From Acinetobacter sp. HY1485 (GTDB taxonomy: Bacteria; Pseudomonadota; Gammaproteobacteria; Pseudomonadales; Moraxellaceae), in NCBI RefSeq assembly GCF_027568475.1, contig NZ_JANKZG010000006.1, forward strand, positions 1 to 64,000: a stretch of 64,000 nucleotides of DNA, in the 5' to 3' direction. The notes beneath the pieces are model-generated. The model did no database searches, was not told where the DNA came from, and saw only the letters and a list, made by a program, of their open reading frames with translations. The position numbers and the translations under genes are program-made. Shown piece after piece: positions 45,615 to 55,311 of this stretch (positions are counted from its first letter, which is position 1; each line of letters starts with the position of its first letter).

Positions 45615-47789
45615 ATGAAATTTCAAACAATTGCATGTGCAGTTGCATTAGCAACAGGTGGTCTTTTTTGTACCAATACCATTAACGAGGCGATTGCAGC
45701 AACTCAACAACAGCCTGCGAGTATTCAACCCACCCAAGCACAGCAGTTGGTGGCACGGCAGTTGGCAACGTTGGTAGATCGTCAGCATTACTTAAATATG
45801 CGTTTAGATGCAAAAACATCGCAACGTATTTTAACGATGTATTTGGACAGCTTAGACCCAGACCATACGTTATTTTTAGATAGTGACATTAAAAATTATC
45901 AGCAAAAATATGGTGATACATTAGGTGCTGCACTTAAAGCAGGTGATTTAACGTCTGCGTATGCCATTCATGCACAGTATCGTGAGCATTTAAAACAGTT
46001 TTATAACTATATGCTCAGTGAGTTGAAAAAGCCTCAAAATCTAGAACAAAAAGGGGTATTTTTATCAACTGATCGTGAAAAAGCGCCTTACTTTACCAAT
46101 AAGGCTGAGCGTGAGGCATATTGGAATAAAATTTTAGTATCACAATTAATTAGTTTGACGATTAGTAAACAAGAAGAAGTTGCCAAACAAAAAGCACTTA
46201 AAGCAGATCCATCTTTAGCCAATGGACAAGACCTCACCAGCCCTGAAGATTTAACACCGCAACAAACACTAACCAAGCGTTATAAGCGTAAGTTAGAAAG
46301 AATTAATCGCTTAAAGAGTGATGATGTTTTAGATAAAATTCTAAATGCCATGACGCTTACTTATGACCCGCATAGTAACTATTTCCCACCTGTTGATGCA
46401 ATGGAATTAAACCGCCAAACCACGTTACAGTTAGAGGGGGTTGGGGTTGCTATTCGTCCAGAACGTGGCAATGAAGACTATATTAAAATTGAGTCTATTG
46501 TAGATGGTGGTCCGGCAGGTAAATCTGGGCAAGTGCGTGCGGGTGACCGTATTATTGGTGTGGCACAAGATGGGCAAAAAATTGAAGATGTTGTGGGGTG
46601 GTCAAGCCAAGAATTAGTAGGCGTAATCCGTGGTAAACGTGGAACTAAGGTAACAGTACGTCTATTAGGTGCTGGCATGCCACTTTCTCAAGCACGCAAT
46701 GTAACCTTAACGCGTGATGTGATTAAAGAAGAAGATGATGGTGTGCGCTCAAGAACAGTAATGGTTGATCGTAATGGTACAGCACATAAATTTGGTGTGA
46801 TTGAAATTCCATCATTTTATTTAAACTATCGTGCACGCCGTGATGGGACAGAATATCGTTCTGTTGCCCAAGATACTGAAAAAGCATTCCAAGAGCTTAA
46901 AGAACAACATGTAGAAGGTGTGATTGTCGATCTGCGTAATAATCCTGGTGGCTCATTAGAAGAAGTTGCAAAAATGATTGGTCAAGTCGTGAAATCTGGA
47001 CCTGTGGTACAAATTCGTGATGGAAATGGCAATGTAAACGTTTTTGAAGATAACGATGGTGGACATCAAGTTTATGATGGACCTATGGCAGTTTTAGTTA
47101 ATCTTGCATCTGCTTCGGCAAGTGAAATTTATTCTGCGGCAATTCAAGATTATGGACGTGGTGTTGTGATTGGTAGTACCACCACAGGTAAAGGAACAGC
47201 ACAAGTTCAATTAGATAATCTAGCTTACGGACAAGCCACGCTAACCCAACGTAAGTTTTATCGTATTACAGGTGGAAGTACCCAAAACAAAGGTGTTGTA
47301 CCTGATATAAAATTGGTGGATATTTGGAACGACCAATTTGGTGAGCGTAAAGCTAAAAATGCATTACAGTGGGATACTATTCCAACGGCACCATTTAAAC
47401 GTGAAGGTTCAATTCAGCCGTATGTGAGTCGTTTAACTCAAGAATCAAATGCGCGCGTGAGTCATGATCCACAATTTAATTATTTAGAAACGCGTCGTTT
47501 AATCTCGAAAAAAGTAGAGGATGAAAAACGTATTGAGTTAGATTTGAACAATCGTAAAGAAGAGCTGCACAGTATTGAGCAAAAAACATTAGATGCGGAA
47601 AATACACGCCGTACAGAAACAGGTTTAAAACCGTATGCAAATTGGGGAAGTTATCAGACTGCTTTAGATGGATTGGCTGAGTCTCGTGCAAAAATGAAGG
47701 CTGCTAAACGTCCTGCTTTACCAGAAGATGAGGCATTTGTAACAGAAGCCAGTCAAGTACTTTTAGACTATGCAAAGTTAAAAAAATAA
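45615..47789 (+). CDS. prc: Periplasmic tail-specific protease Prc
   Basis: Prc is a C-terminal-processing serine protease of the S41 family that trims or degrades periplasmic proteins. It has a signal peptide (MKFQTIACAVALATGG to IAAT), an N-terminal helical region, a PDZ domain (GQVRAGDRIIGVAQDG) and the catalytic Ser/Lys pair in SASASEIYSAA and TTGKGTAQ. A C-terminal helical DUF3340-type tail follows. The ATG at 45615 gives 724 residues and a good signal peptide; the upstream ATG at 45561 does not. Confidence 0.94.
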   Translation: MKFQTIACAVALATGGLFCTNTINEAIAATQQQPASIQPTQAQQLVARQLATLVDRQHYLNMRLDAKTSQRILTMYLDSLDPDHTLFLDSDIKNYQQKYGDTLGAALKAGDLTSAYAIHAQYREHLKQFYNYMLSELKKPQNLEQKGVFLSTDREKAPYFTNKAEREAYWNKILVSQLISLTISKQEEVAKQKALKADPSLANGQDLTSPEDLTPQQTLTKRYKRKLERINRLKSDDVLDKILNAMTLTYDPHSNYFPPVDAMELNRQTTLQLEGVGVAIRPERGNEDYIKIESIVDGGPAGKSGQVRAGDRIIGVAQDGQKIEDVVGWSSQELVGVIRGKRGTKVTVRLLGAGMPLSQARNVTLTRDVIKEEDDGVRSRTVMVDRNGTAHKFGVIEIPSFYLNYRARRDGTEYRSVAQDTEKAFQELKEQHVEGVIVDLRNNPGGSLEEVAKMIGQVVKSGPVVQIRDGNGNVNVFEDNDGGHQVYDGPMAVLVNLASASASEIYSAAIQDYGRGVVIGSTTTGKGTAQVQLDNLAYGQATLTQRKFYRITGGSTQNKGVVPDIKLVDIWNDQFGERKAKNALQWDTIPTAPFKREGSIQPYVSRLTQESNARVSHDPQFNYLETRRLISKKVEDEKRIELDLNNRKEELHSIEQKTLDAENTRRTETGLKPYANWGSYQTALDGLAESRAKMKAAKRPALPEDEAFVTEASQVLLDYAKLKK

Positions 47790-47793
47790 TTCA

Positions 47794-47817
47794 AAGCCGA
47801 CGAAAGTCGGCTTTTTT
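47794..47817 (+). terminator. prc terminator
   Basis: AAGCCGAC / GTCGGCTT with a GAAA tetraloop is followed by six T residues. Confidence 0.93.
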
Positions 47818-47956
47818 AATTTTTCTACACAATATAATGTTTCACTTTGTCGTTGTATTTATTCATAAGTAATGATTGAATACCTGTCGATAAAGTTTAG
47901 AATTTGCGCTTGTAACAGAAGTTTAACTACAAAAGCGCGTGTATTGGATGAGTGGA

Positions 47957-50023
47957 ATGACACAGCTCGGATATGATACCAATTTAGTCATTGGCTCTAT
48001 AATTGTTGCAATTTTAATATGCTATGCAACTTTAATGATTGAGCAACTTTTATTCAATTCATTGTATATTAAGCATAAAAAAGTAATTTTATTTTTTGCT
48101 GGCGTAATTTTAGGTACAGCAATTTGGTGCATGCATTTTTTAGGGGTAATTGCCTGTCAACTTCCATTTGGTTATCACTTTGAACTTACTTACACTTTTA
48201 GTGCCTACATTGTCGTTATTTTTAGTAGCTCCTTAGCAATTTGGTTTACCGCTTATCGTTATTTATCGATAGGGCGTTTATTGCTTGCATCTACAATTTT
48301 AGCAATGGGTGTGGCGGGTATGCATTATTTTACCATGCATGCCTTAATTGTCCCTCAATATACTATTCAGTATAATGTTCTATTTGCTATTATCTCGTTT
48401 TTTATTGCATGGTTTGGTGCAGGAATTGTACTTTGGATTGCATTTAAACTGCGAGATCCCTATACCGTAACGTTACGTGCGTTTGCTGCTTTTATTATGG
48501 CAATTAGTATTGTGGGAATGCATTATACGGCAATGCTTGCAACAGAATTTAATTTTGTTTCTAATGAACAGGTATTGGTACCACAAGAAAATGACATGAT
48601 CATTTTTAGTATTATGTTTATTGTCTGTAGTGTACTGTTAGTCATCGTTTTTATTTCCTTGCTTGAGTTAAGGTTAGAAGACCGTAACCTACAGCTTCAC
48701 AATATGAATAAAGAGCTGGCAAATTTAGCCATGCATGATCATTTAACGAAGTTACCTAACAGAGCATATTTAATCGATTATGCCAAAATGGTGTTATCAG
48801 AGCATCGTTTGCATCGCCAAAGTTTAGCAGTTTTATATATAGATCTTGACCGTTTTAAGTCTATTAATGATGCATTTGGACACCATGTTGGTGATGAAAT
48901 TTTAACGCAAGTTTGCTTAAGAATAAGCCAATATATTCAAAATAATAAATTTTTTAGAATTGGTGGCGACGAATTCTTACTTGTGGTGGAACATAGCCAA
49001 TTGGCACAAGCAGAAAAAATAGCACAAGATATTGTGGCGTGTATGCAATATGGATTTTCAGTGGGTGGGCGTAACATTAATATGACCACGAGTTTAGGCA
49101 TAGCAATGTTTCCTGAGCATGGTGATAATTTACAAGAATTGCTCATGCATGCAGATATTGCCATGTTACAGTCTAAAGAACAGGGGCGTAACAACTATAA
49201 AATTTTTAACTTTGGTTCAGAACAGTATGTAGAGCGTCATCAATCTAAACTCATTAATGATTTATTTAGTGCTATAGAAGATAATCAGTTTGTATTATTT
49301 TATCAGCCGAAATTTACGCAAGATCGTCAAATTTGTGGTGTAGAAGCTTTGATTCGGTGGCAGCATCCAACACTTGGTTTATTGGGACCTAATGTCTTTA
49401 TTCCATTGGCAGAAAAAACAGGTTTAATTGTTTCTATTGGTTATTGGGTGATGGAGGAGGCATGTCGTCAAATTCGTCAGTGGGAAAAAACTAAAAAAAT
49501 GTATTTTCCTATTTCAATTAATCTATCTGCCATTCAAATTGAACAAAACAAATTGATTGAACGTATTCATCGTAATTTAATTCAGTATCAAGTCAAACCT
49601 CAAAATTTGATTATTGAAGTCACAGAAAGTACGGCAATGCATCAAATTGACTCAAGTATTGAAGTCTTTCAGAAAATCCGTGATTTAGGGGTGCGATTAT
49701 CCATTGATGACTTTGGAACAGGACATTCAAGCTTTTTATACCTTAAAGATTTACCTGTGGACGAACTCAAGATTGACCGTGGCTTTATCCGTAATTTGCA
49801 TCATGGTTCAAAAGATGAAATTATTCTGCAAAGTATTATTCAATTGACACAAAATTTAGGGTTAACCATTACGGCAGAAGGTGTAGAAAGTGAAGAGCAA
49901 TTTGAAATTCTGACGCGTTTAGGCTGCGAACAATTTCAAGGCTTTTTACTTGGAAAGCCTGTACCTAAAGAAGTCTTAGAGATGCAGTTTAATCCACGAC
50001 ATCGAACAAATTTAATCCAATAA
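47957..50023 (+). CDS. MHYT-GGDEF-EAL cyclic-di-GMP signalling protein
   Basis: This membrane sensor has an N-terminal seven-helix MHYT domain with Met-His motifs at residues 59, 122 and 188, thought to bind copper and sense gas or redox. An intact GGDEF (336-340, diguanylate cyclase) and an intact EAL (463-465, phosphodiesterase) follow. The EAL part also has the DDFGTGHSSF and TAEGVE motifs. Either activity could dominate. I prefer ATG 47957 (688 residues); a GTG at 47939 is possible. It stands alone before prfC. Confidence 0.88.
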   Translation: MTQLGYDTNLVIGSIIVAILICYATLMIEQLLFNSLYIKHKKVILFFAGVILGTAIWCMHFLGVIACQLPFGYHFELTYTFSAYIVVIFSSSLAIWFTAYRYLSIGRLLLASTILAMGVAGMHYFTMHALIVPQYTIQYNVLFAIISFFIAWFGAGIVLWIAFKLRDPYTVTLRAFAAFIMAISIVGMHYTAMLATEFNFVSNEQVLVPQENDMIIFSIMFIVCSVLLVIVFISLLELRLEDRNLQLHNMNKELANLAMHDHLTKLPNRAYLIDYAKMVLSEHRLHRQSLAVLYIDLDRFKSINDAFGHHVGDEILTQVCLRISQYIQNNKFFRIGGDEFLLVVEHSQLAQAEKIAQDIVACMQYGFSVGGRNINMTTSLGIAMFPEHGDNLQELLMHADIAMLQSKEQGRNNYKIFNFGSEQYVERHQSKLINDLFSAIEDNQFVLFYQPKFTQDRQICGVEALIRWQHPTLGLLGPNVFIPLAEKTGLIVSIGYWVMEEACRQIRQWEKTKKMYFPISINLSAIQIEQNKLIERIHRNLIQYQVKPQNLIIEVTESTAMHQIDSSIEVFQKIRDLGVRLSIDDFGTGHSSFLYLKDLPVDELKIDRGFIRNLHHGSKDEIILQSIIQLTQNLGLTITAEGVESEEQFEILTRLGCEQFQGFLLGKPVPKEVLEMQFNPRHRTNLIQ

Positions 50024-50082
50024 TAAAGGCTGAATCCTGTGTGAGTTTTAGACATCAATAGCGACTATCAGCTTTAATAAGC

Positions 50083-50088
50083 TATAAT
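50083..50088 (+). promoter_or_regulatory. Putative -10 box of prfC
   Basis: A perfect TATAAT lies 46 nt before the prfC start. No clear -35 is seen at 16-18 bp, so the promoter is tentative. Confidence 0.4.
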
Positions 50089-50134
50089 ATTTTTATTTCA
50101 CACGTTTTGTGTGTCCCAATTGAAGATTAAATAA

Positions 50135-51724
50135 ATGTTTGAACAGCAACTAGCGAGTGAAGTCGCACAGCGCAGAACGTTTGCGATTATTTCCCACCCC
50201 GATGCGGGTAAAACCACCATGACAGAAAAATTACTGTTATGGGGTAAAGCCATTCAGGTGGCGGGTATGGTAAAAAGCCGTAAATCAGACCGTTCAGCAA
50301 CATCAGATTGGATGGAAATGGAAAAAGAACGTGGTATCTCAATTACCACGTCAGTTATGCAGTTTCCATTTAAAAACCATACCATCAACTTATTAGATAC
50401 TCCCGGTCATGAAGACTTCTCAGAAGATACGTACCGTACACTGACTGCCGTAGATTCAGCACTCATGGTCATTGATGGGGCAAAAGGGGTTGAAGAACGT
50501 ACCATTAAGTTAATGGACGTTTGTCGTATGCGTGATACGCCTATTATTTCATTTGTAAATAAAATGGATCGCGAAATCCGTGAGCCTTTAGAACTTCTTG
50601 ATGAAATTGAAAGTGTTTTAAAAATCCGTTGTGTACCTGTGACTTGGCCGATTGGTATGGGTCGTGATTTTGCAGGTGTGTATCACATTGCAGAAAATAA
50701 AACTTACCTTTATAAGGCAGGTTTTGGCTCAACTATTACGGATATTGAAGTGCGTGATGGATATGATTATCCTGATATTCGAGAAAAAATTGGTGATATG
50801 GCATTTGCGTCATTTGAAGAGTCACTTGAACTAGTACAAATGGCATCTGACCCGTTTGACCATGATTTATTTTTACAAGGTAAACAAACCCCTGTTTTAT
50901 TTGGTACAGCTTTAGGTAACTTTGCAGTTGATCATGTACTTGATGCTTTCGTAAATTGGGCACCTAAGCCACAAGCCCATCCAACTAAAGAGCGTGAAGT
51001 ACAAGCAACAGAAGCAGGCTTTTCGGGCTTTGTCTTTAAAATTCAAGCGAATATGGATCCTAAACACCGTGACCGTATTGCCTTTATGCGTATTTGCTCG
51101 GGTAAATACGAAAAAGGTTTAAAAATGAATCATGTTCGTTTAGGCAAAGATGTCCGTATTTCTGATGCGCTGACTTTTTTAGCAGGTGAGCGTGCCCACT
51201 TAGAAGAAGCATGGCCGGGTGATATTATTGGTTTACACAACCACGGTACTATTCAAATTGGGGATACGTTTACCAATGGTGAAAACTTACACTTCACAGG
51301 TATTCCACACTTTGCCCCAGAAATGTTCCGCCGTGTTCGTCTAAAAGATCCACTTAAATCTAAACAGTTGCAAAAAGGTTTAAAAGAACTTTCAGAAGAG
51401 GGGGCAACACAGGTCTTTATGCCACAAATTAACAATGATTTAATTGTGGGCGCTGTGGGTGTGCTTCAGTTTGATGTGGTGGCATATCGTCTTAAAGAAG
51501 AATATAAAGTCGACTGCGTATATGAGCATGTAAATGTAAATACGGTGCGCTGGATTTATTGTGATGATGAAAAAACACTCACAGAATTTAAGAAAAAAGC
51601 ACATGATCAACTTTCGGTTGATGGTGGTGGGCATTTGACTTACTTAGCGCCAAGCCGTGTTAATTTACAAATTATGCAAGAGCGTTGGCCAGATATTGAG
51701 TTCCGTAACACGCGTGAACACTAA
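50135..51724 (+). CDS. prfC: Peptide chain release factor 3
   Basis: RF3 is a GTPase that recycles RF1/RF2 after termination. The P-loop is SHPDAGKTT (near 20-28), followed by the switch region [14 protein letters not shown] and G-domain NKMD. The 529-residue length and C-terminal [17 protein letters not shown] are typical. It follows the c-di-GMP gene by 111 nt and has its own terminator. Confidence 0.97.
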   Translation: MFEQQLASEVAQRRTFAIISHPDAGKTTMTEKLLLWGKAIQVAGMVKSRKSDRSATSDWMEMEKERGISITTSVMQFPFKNHTINLLDTPGHEDFSEDTYRTLTAVDSALMVIDGAKGVEERTIKLMDVCRMRDTPIISFVNKMDREIREPLELLDEIESVLKIRCVPVTWPIGMGRDFAGVYHIAENKTYLYKAGFGSTITDIEVRDGYDYPDIREKIGDMAFASFEESLELVQMASDPFDHDLFLQGKQTPVLFGTALGNFAVDHVLDAFVNWAPKPQAHPTKEREVQATEAGFSGFVFKIQANMDPKHRDRIAFMRICSGKYEKGLKMNHVRLGKDVRISDALTFLAGERAHLEEAWPGDIIGLHNHGTIQIGDTFTNGENLHFTGIPHFAPEMFRRVRLKDPLKSKQLQKGLKELSEEGATQVFMPQINNDLIVGAVGVLQFDVVAYRLKEEYKVDCVYEHVNVNTVRWIYCDDEKTLTEFKKKAHDQLSVDGGGHLTYLAPSRVNLQIMQERWPDIEFRNTREH

Positions 51725-51734
51725 TTTTGTCAAA

Positions 51735-51767
51735 AAACAGCTTCTTTTATGAGGCTGTTTCTTTTTT
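51735..51767 (+). terminator. prfC terminator
   Basis: AAACAGCTTC / GAGGCTGTTT with loop TTTTAT and one wobble pair is followed by CTTTTTT. It lies 13 nt before the next start codon. Confidence 0.85.
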
Positions 51768-51779
51768 AGCGAGTCAGAT

Positions 51780-52556
51780 ATGCGTTTTTCTGTTTTATTG
51801 CTAGTGATGTTGCTTACAGCCTGTCACCCATCTCAAAAAGATGAATCTAAAAATACCCAAAGTGCTCAAAAATTGCCATCTTTAACCCTTAAAAATGAGC
51901 AAGCTAAATATGCTTTACCGTTTTGTGAAAAAAAAGAATGTATTGATATTGATATTCAAACCATTAATACTCAAGACGCTTGGTTAAACAGTTGGATTGA
52001 AAAACAACAAAGTAAAGTGATTCAGGCACAAATTGAATTAAAGCAAAATTTAACACTACAACAAGCTGTCGATGCTTACATTAAAAAATCGGATGCATGG
52101 CAACAAGAGTTTTCACAAAATCATGCGTATCAATTACGGCTAAATACGCGCATTGCTTCACAACGCCATCAGTATGTTTTACTACAACTCACCACCAATA
52201 CCAAACAAGCAGAAGTCGATATTCAAGACCGCCAATATTTTGCAGTGGCAGATCGTTTAACGCAAAAAAATCTGACGATACTTGATGTTATTTTGCCACA
52301 AAAACAACAAGTTTTAGATGCTATGATTCAGGCACATTATCAAGATTGGATAAAACAACAAACAGCACTTGTGCAAGAAAAAGCACCTAAAAAACTCTAT
52401 TGGGGGCAGGCAGATTGGTTTTTTGATTCAGAGGGTATAGGTGTGCATTACCGTACCAATGAGATTGTTGATGGTGGGCAACAATTAGACATTTATTTAA
52501 ACCATGAGCAAACTAAACAAGTGCTACAACCTGATGTATTGCATGAAATTATTTGA
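51780..52556 (+). CDS. DUF3298/RsiV-like lipoprotein
   Basis: This is a predicted lipoprotein of 258 residues. The lipobox LLTAC places the lipidated Cys at residue 15, followed by a Ser/Lys-rich linker. The body resembles the DUF3298/RsiV-type domain, with an Ile/Asp-rich strand near ECIDIDIQTIN and the late LYWGQADWFFDSEGIGVHY segment. Function is unknown. Its 3' end overlaps the tatD start by 14 nt. Two Cys residues (FCEKKEC) could pair. Confidence 0.7.
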   Translation: MRFSVLLLVMLLTACHPSQKDESKNTQSAQKLPSLTLKNEQAKYALPFCEKKECIDIDIQTINTQDAWLNSWIEKQQSKVIQAQIELKQNLTLQQAVDAYIKKSDAWQQEFSQNHAYQLRLNTRIASQRHQYVLLQLTTNTKQAEVDIQDRQYFAVADRLTQKNLTILDVILPQKQQVLDAMIQAHYQDWIKQQTALVQEKAPKKLYWGQADWFFDSEGIGVHYRTNEIVDGGQQLDIYLNHEQTKQVLQPDVLHEII

Positions 52557-53340
52557 TACCCATACCCATTTTGATGTGCCTGAATTTGATCATGATCGGG
52601 AAAAAATTGCGTATGAAGCCAAGCAAAAAGGGATTGAAGGTCTAATTTTAATTGGCTTTTTACAATCACGTTTTGATGATTTATTACGTGTACATCAACA
52701 AATAAACTCACTAAAAAATGCGCCTCAAAGCTATCTAGCACCCGGTTTGCATCCGTTATATATAGAGCAACATACTTCACAGCATTTAAAAGATTTAGAG
52801 CTTTTTTTACAACAAAATGAGTGTATTGCCATTGGTGAAATTGGGTTAGATACATTTTTAAAGGAACATAAACAGCCACATATTTTTGAGCGACAAGTCC
52901 ATTTTTTTGAGGCGCAACTTGAACTTGCTAAAACCCATCAAAAACCTGTTTTATTACATATTCGTAAAGCCCATGCTCAAGCACTTCATATTTTAAAAAA
53001 GCATGAGGGTGGTGGTATTGCACATGCTTTTAGTGGTGGTGTACAAGAGGCAAAAGCTTTTGTAAATTTAGGTTTTAAATTGGGGGTTACAGGACAAATC
53101 ACCAATCCGAATGCCAAAAAGTTACATGATGCTGTGCAAGCAGTAGGGATATCTCATTTAGTGATTGAAACGGATTGCCCTGATATGACGCCTTTATGTT
53201 GTAGCGAAAGACGCAATACGCCTGCGAATTTACCGTATGTTTTACAAGCACTTTCACATCTTTTTAACCTACCTGAGCAGACACTTGCCACCCAATTATG
53301 GGAAAATACCCAGCACGCACTACATTTGAGAACTCCATGA
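52543..53340 (+). CDS. TatD family metal-dependent hydrolase
   Basis: This is a TatD-type TIM-barrel hydrolase, a metal-dependent deoxyribonuclease in characterised members. Metal ligands are visible in FDTHTHFD (HxH), GEIGLD, LLHIRKAHA and the final ETDCPDM. At 265 residues it is normal. I chose ATG 52543, giving MKLFDTHTHFD; the earlier start at 52504 would add 13 unrelated residues. Its stop overlaps the tcdA start (ATGA). Confidence 0.9.
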   Translation: MKLFDTHTHFDVPEFDHDREKIAYEAKQKGIEGLILIGFLQSRFDDLLRVHQQINSLKNAPQSYLAPGLHPLYIEQHTSQHLKDLELFLQQNECIAIGEIGLDTFLKEHKQPHIFERQVHFFEAQLELAKTHQKPVLLHIRKAHAQALHILKKHEGGGIAHAFSGGVQEAKAFVNLGFKLGVTGQITNPNAKKLHDAVQAVGISHLVIETDCPDMTPLCCSERRNTPANLPYVLQALSHLFNLPEQTLATQLWENTQHALHLRTP

Positions 53341-54077
53341 CTGACGAATACGACCGCCGTTTTGCAGGTGTTGCAAAAATTTATGGTGAACCTGCATTTG
53401 CACAATATGAAAAAAGCCATGTAATGGTGATTGGCATTGGTGGCGTGGGCAGTTGGGCAGTTGAGGCATTGGCGCGTACAGGTGTTGGGCATTTAACGTT
53501 AGTAGATATGGATGTATTAGCTGCATCTAATATTAACCGTCAATTACCTGCACTCACGTCTACGCTTGGGTATGAAAAAATTGAAGTGATGGCACAGCGG
53601 TGTCGTGAAATTAATCCACGTATTCAACTGACCTTGATCGACGATTTTTTATCTGCTGAAAATTTGAATGAACTATTGAGCACATCACCTGATGTCATTT
53701 TAGACTGCATTGATGATGTGAAAGCAAAACTTGCTTTAATGTTGCATTGTCGTTTTAATAAAATTCCACTGATTGTATCGGGTGGGGCAGGTGGAAAAAT
53801 TGATCCTTTAAAAGTACAAGTTGCAGATTTATCTAAAACAGAACAAGACCCAATGTTGGCTAAATTGCGTAGTCAATTACGCGGTAAAGGCATTTGTAAA
53901 AAAACAAAAGAAAAATTCGGAATCACGTGTATTTATTCAACTGAACAACCTGCAAACAACAACGTATGTGCAAGTGCAGGATTACGTTGTGGTGGCTATG
54001 GTTCTGCGGTGGCTGTCACCTCTGTATTTGCAATGGTGGCAGTGGCAGAAGTGTTAAAAAAGCTTAGTCGAAAATAA
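53337..54077 (+). CDS. tcdA: tRNA threonylcarbamoyladenosine dehydratase TcdA
   Basis: TcdA is an E1-like ATP-dependent enzyme that dehydrates t6A37 to cyclic ct6A in tRNAs. Signatures are FAGVAKIYGEPAF near the start, the nucleotide-binding GIGGVGSWAVEALARTG, SNINRQLPAL and ILDCIDDVKAK. The 246-residue length fits. The ATG overlaps the tatD stop by 4 nt. Confidence 0.94.
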   Translation: MTDEYDRRFAGVAKIYGEPAFAQYEKSHVMVIGIGGVGSWAVEALARTGVGHLTLVDMDVLAASNINRQLPALTSTLGYEKIEVMAQRCREINPRIQLTLIDDFLSAENLNELLSTSPDVILDCIDDVKAKLALMLHCRFNKIPLIVSGGAGGKIDPLKVQVADLSKTEQDPMLAKLRSQLRGKGICKKTKEKFGITCIYSTEQPANNNVCASAGLRCGGYGSAVAVTSVFAMVAVAEVLKKLSRK

Positions 54078-54130
54078 CACATGGATATTTCAGTTATTAT
54101 CTTTATTTTTCTGATAAGTTTCTTTTAGTT

Positions 54131-54692
54131 ATGCTTAAATTTTGTACTGATAAGTTTTTTCTTAAACAAAGAACTGACAAGTTATTAGCCTATTGGATAA
54201 TAGGTTGGATAGTATTAAGTGTACTTCTTATTTGTATTTCATTATGTTTATATCAAGATATCCTACCTACAGCTTTTACTGTGTTTTTTTGCAGTATTTG
54301 GATGGTTGATTACTAATTATTTTACAGCTAAAAATTCAATTAGACAGCACACGGTAGCCATATTGACTCAAACACGGTTGTCTACAGAATATATTAAGCA
54401 CGCACATAATCTTTTAGAATTTCAAGATAATCATAAAATTATATCTAAAGAAATGTACTTACAACTTGATTATAATAAACAAAAGTCCATTACCTATTTT
54501 TTAAACACACTCGAGTTTATTGCAGCAGGTATACGCTTAGGAGATTTTGACGAAGACCTAGTGAAAGCAGCTCAACAATGTACGTTTCAAGCTGCTTTTA
54601 AAATTTTTATGCCTTTAATTCTAAGTAGAAATAAGCAGCAAGTGTCTACATACGAGCATCTTTTGCAATTAAAGAAGCATTGGCAGATTTAA
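54131..54692 (+). pseudogene. Frame-disrupted DUF4760-like membrane protein
   Basis: Two overlapping frames together spell one protein. The first (54131-54316) gives an N-terminal basic segment, a membrane helix and ILPTAFTVFF. The second frame continues with AVFGWLITNYFTAKNSIRQHT, then a soluble part with YFLNTLEFIAAGIRLGDFDEDLV, like DUF4760. The shift falls in a run of seven T (54284-54290); six T would give one open frame of about 186 residues. It may be a real mutation, a variable tract or a sequencing error. The end overlaps pnuC by 47 bp. Confidence 0.72.
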
Positions 54693-55311
54693 TCCAATTA
54701 TAATAACCATATAAAGAGTTAAAGAGGGCAGCACATGTCATCATCAGCATGGCGTAGTTGCCTGCAATTCCCCAAATAATAATGCCCAGTACATTGGACA
54801 AAATCCAAAGTAACCACTGCTCTGTATAACGTAGTGTCATTAAAATTTGTGCAGCAATACAAATAACCACAGTAATTGAATCTAAATGAACTTGCTGGGC
54901 ATTTAAGTATGCAAGTAGTTCGGCATAACCAATTGCACAGATTGCAACGGCTGACGCTGTAATGAGCCAACCACGTTTGGATAGTTTACGCACTTGCACA
55001 TCATGGACTTTATTCTGATTTTTAAGCCATATATAAAGCCCGATAAATTGCATCGGAAAGTAGAAGAAAGCACTGAGCATTGCTTCGCCGTAAATCTGCT
55101 GTTTATATGAAATATAAGCATACAAACTTGTGGCAATCATACCAAAGAAAAAGTTAGACAAACGACCTTTGGCAACCAATACCACACATAGCATGTTACT
55201 GATTGCACAAATAAAGTCGATGGTTGTTTGTTGCCACCAAAAAAATAAAATCACTTGTATGGCTGTAAATACCCCTAGCCATACTTTTTCAAACAGTGTC
55301 CATGTGGTCAT
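54646..55311 (-). CDS. pnuC: Nicotinamide riboside transporter PnuC
   Basis: PnuC is a membrane facilitator for nicotinamide riboside, feeding NAD salvage. The 221-residue protein has about seven helices. The family segment YGEAMLSAFFYFPMQFIGLYIW is present, with the conserved Trp-rich LWILSNVLGIIIWG near the end. Its ATG overlaps the dusA stop by 4 nt, so it is co-transcribed with dusA. The thiamine transporter PnuT is the main alternative. Confidence 0.88.
   Translation of the reverse strand: MTTWTLFEKVWLGVFTAIQVILFFWWQQTTIDFICAISNMLCVVLVAKGRLSNFFFGMIATSLYAYISYKQQIYGEAMLSAFFYFPMQFIGLYIWLKNQNKVHDVQVRKLSKRGWLITASAVAICAIGYAELLAYLNAQQVHLDSITVVICIAAQILMTLRYTEQWLLWILSNVLGIIIWGIAGNYAMLMMTCAALFNSLYGYYNWIKSANASLIAKDARM

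Noticed and set aside
54081-54128. Fifteen-residue open frame before the DUF4760-like gene
   Set aside because: Only hydrophobic residues, no ribosome binding site, and no link to the next frame.
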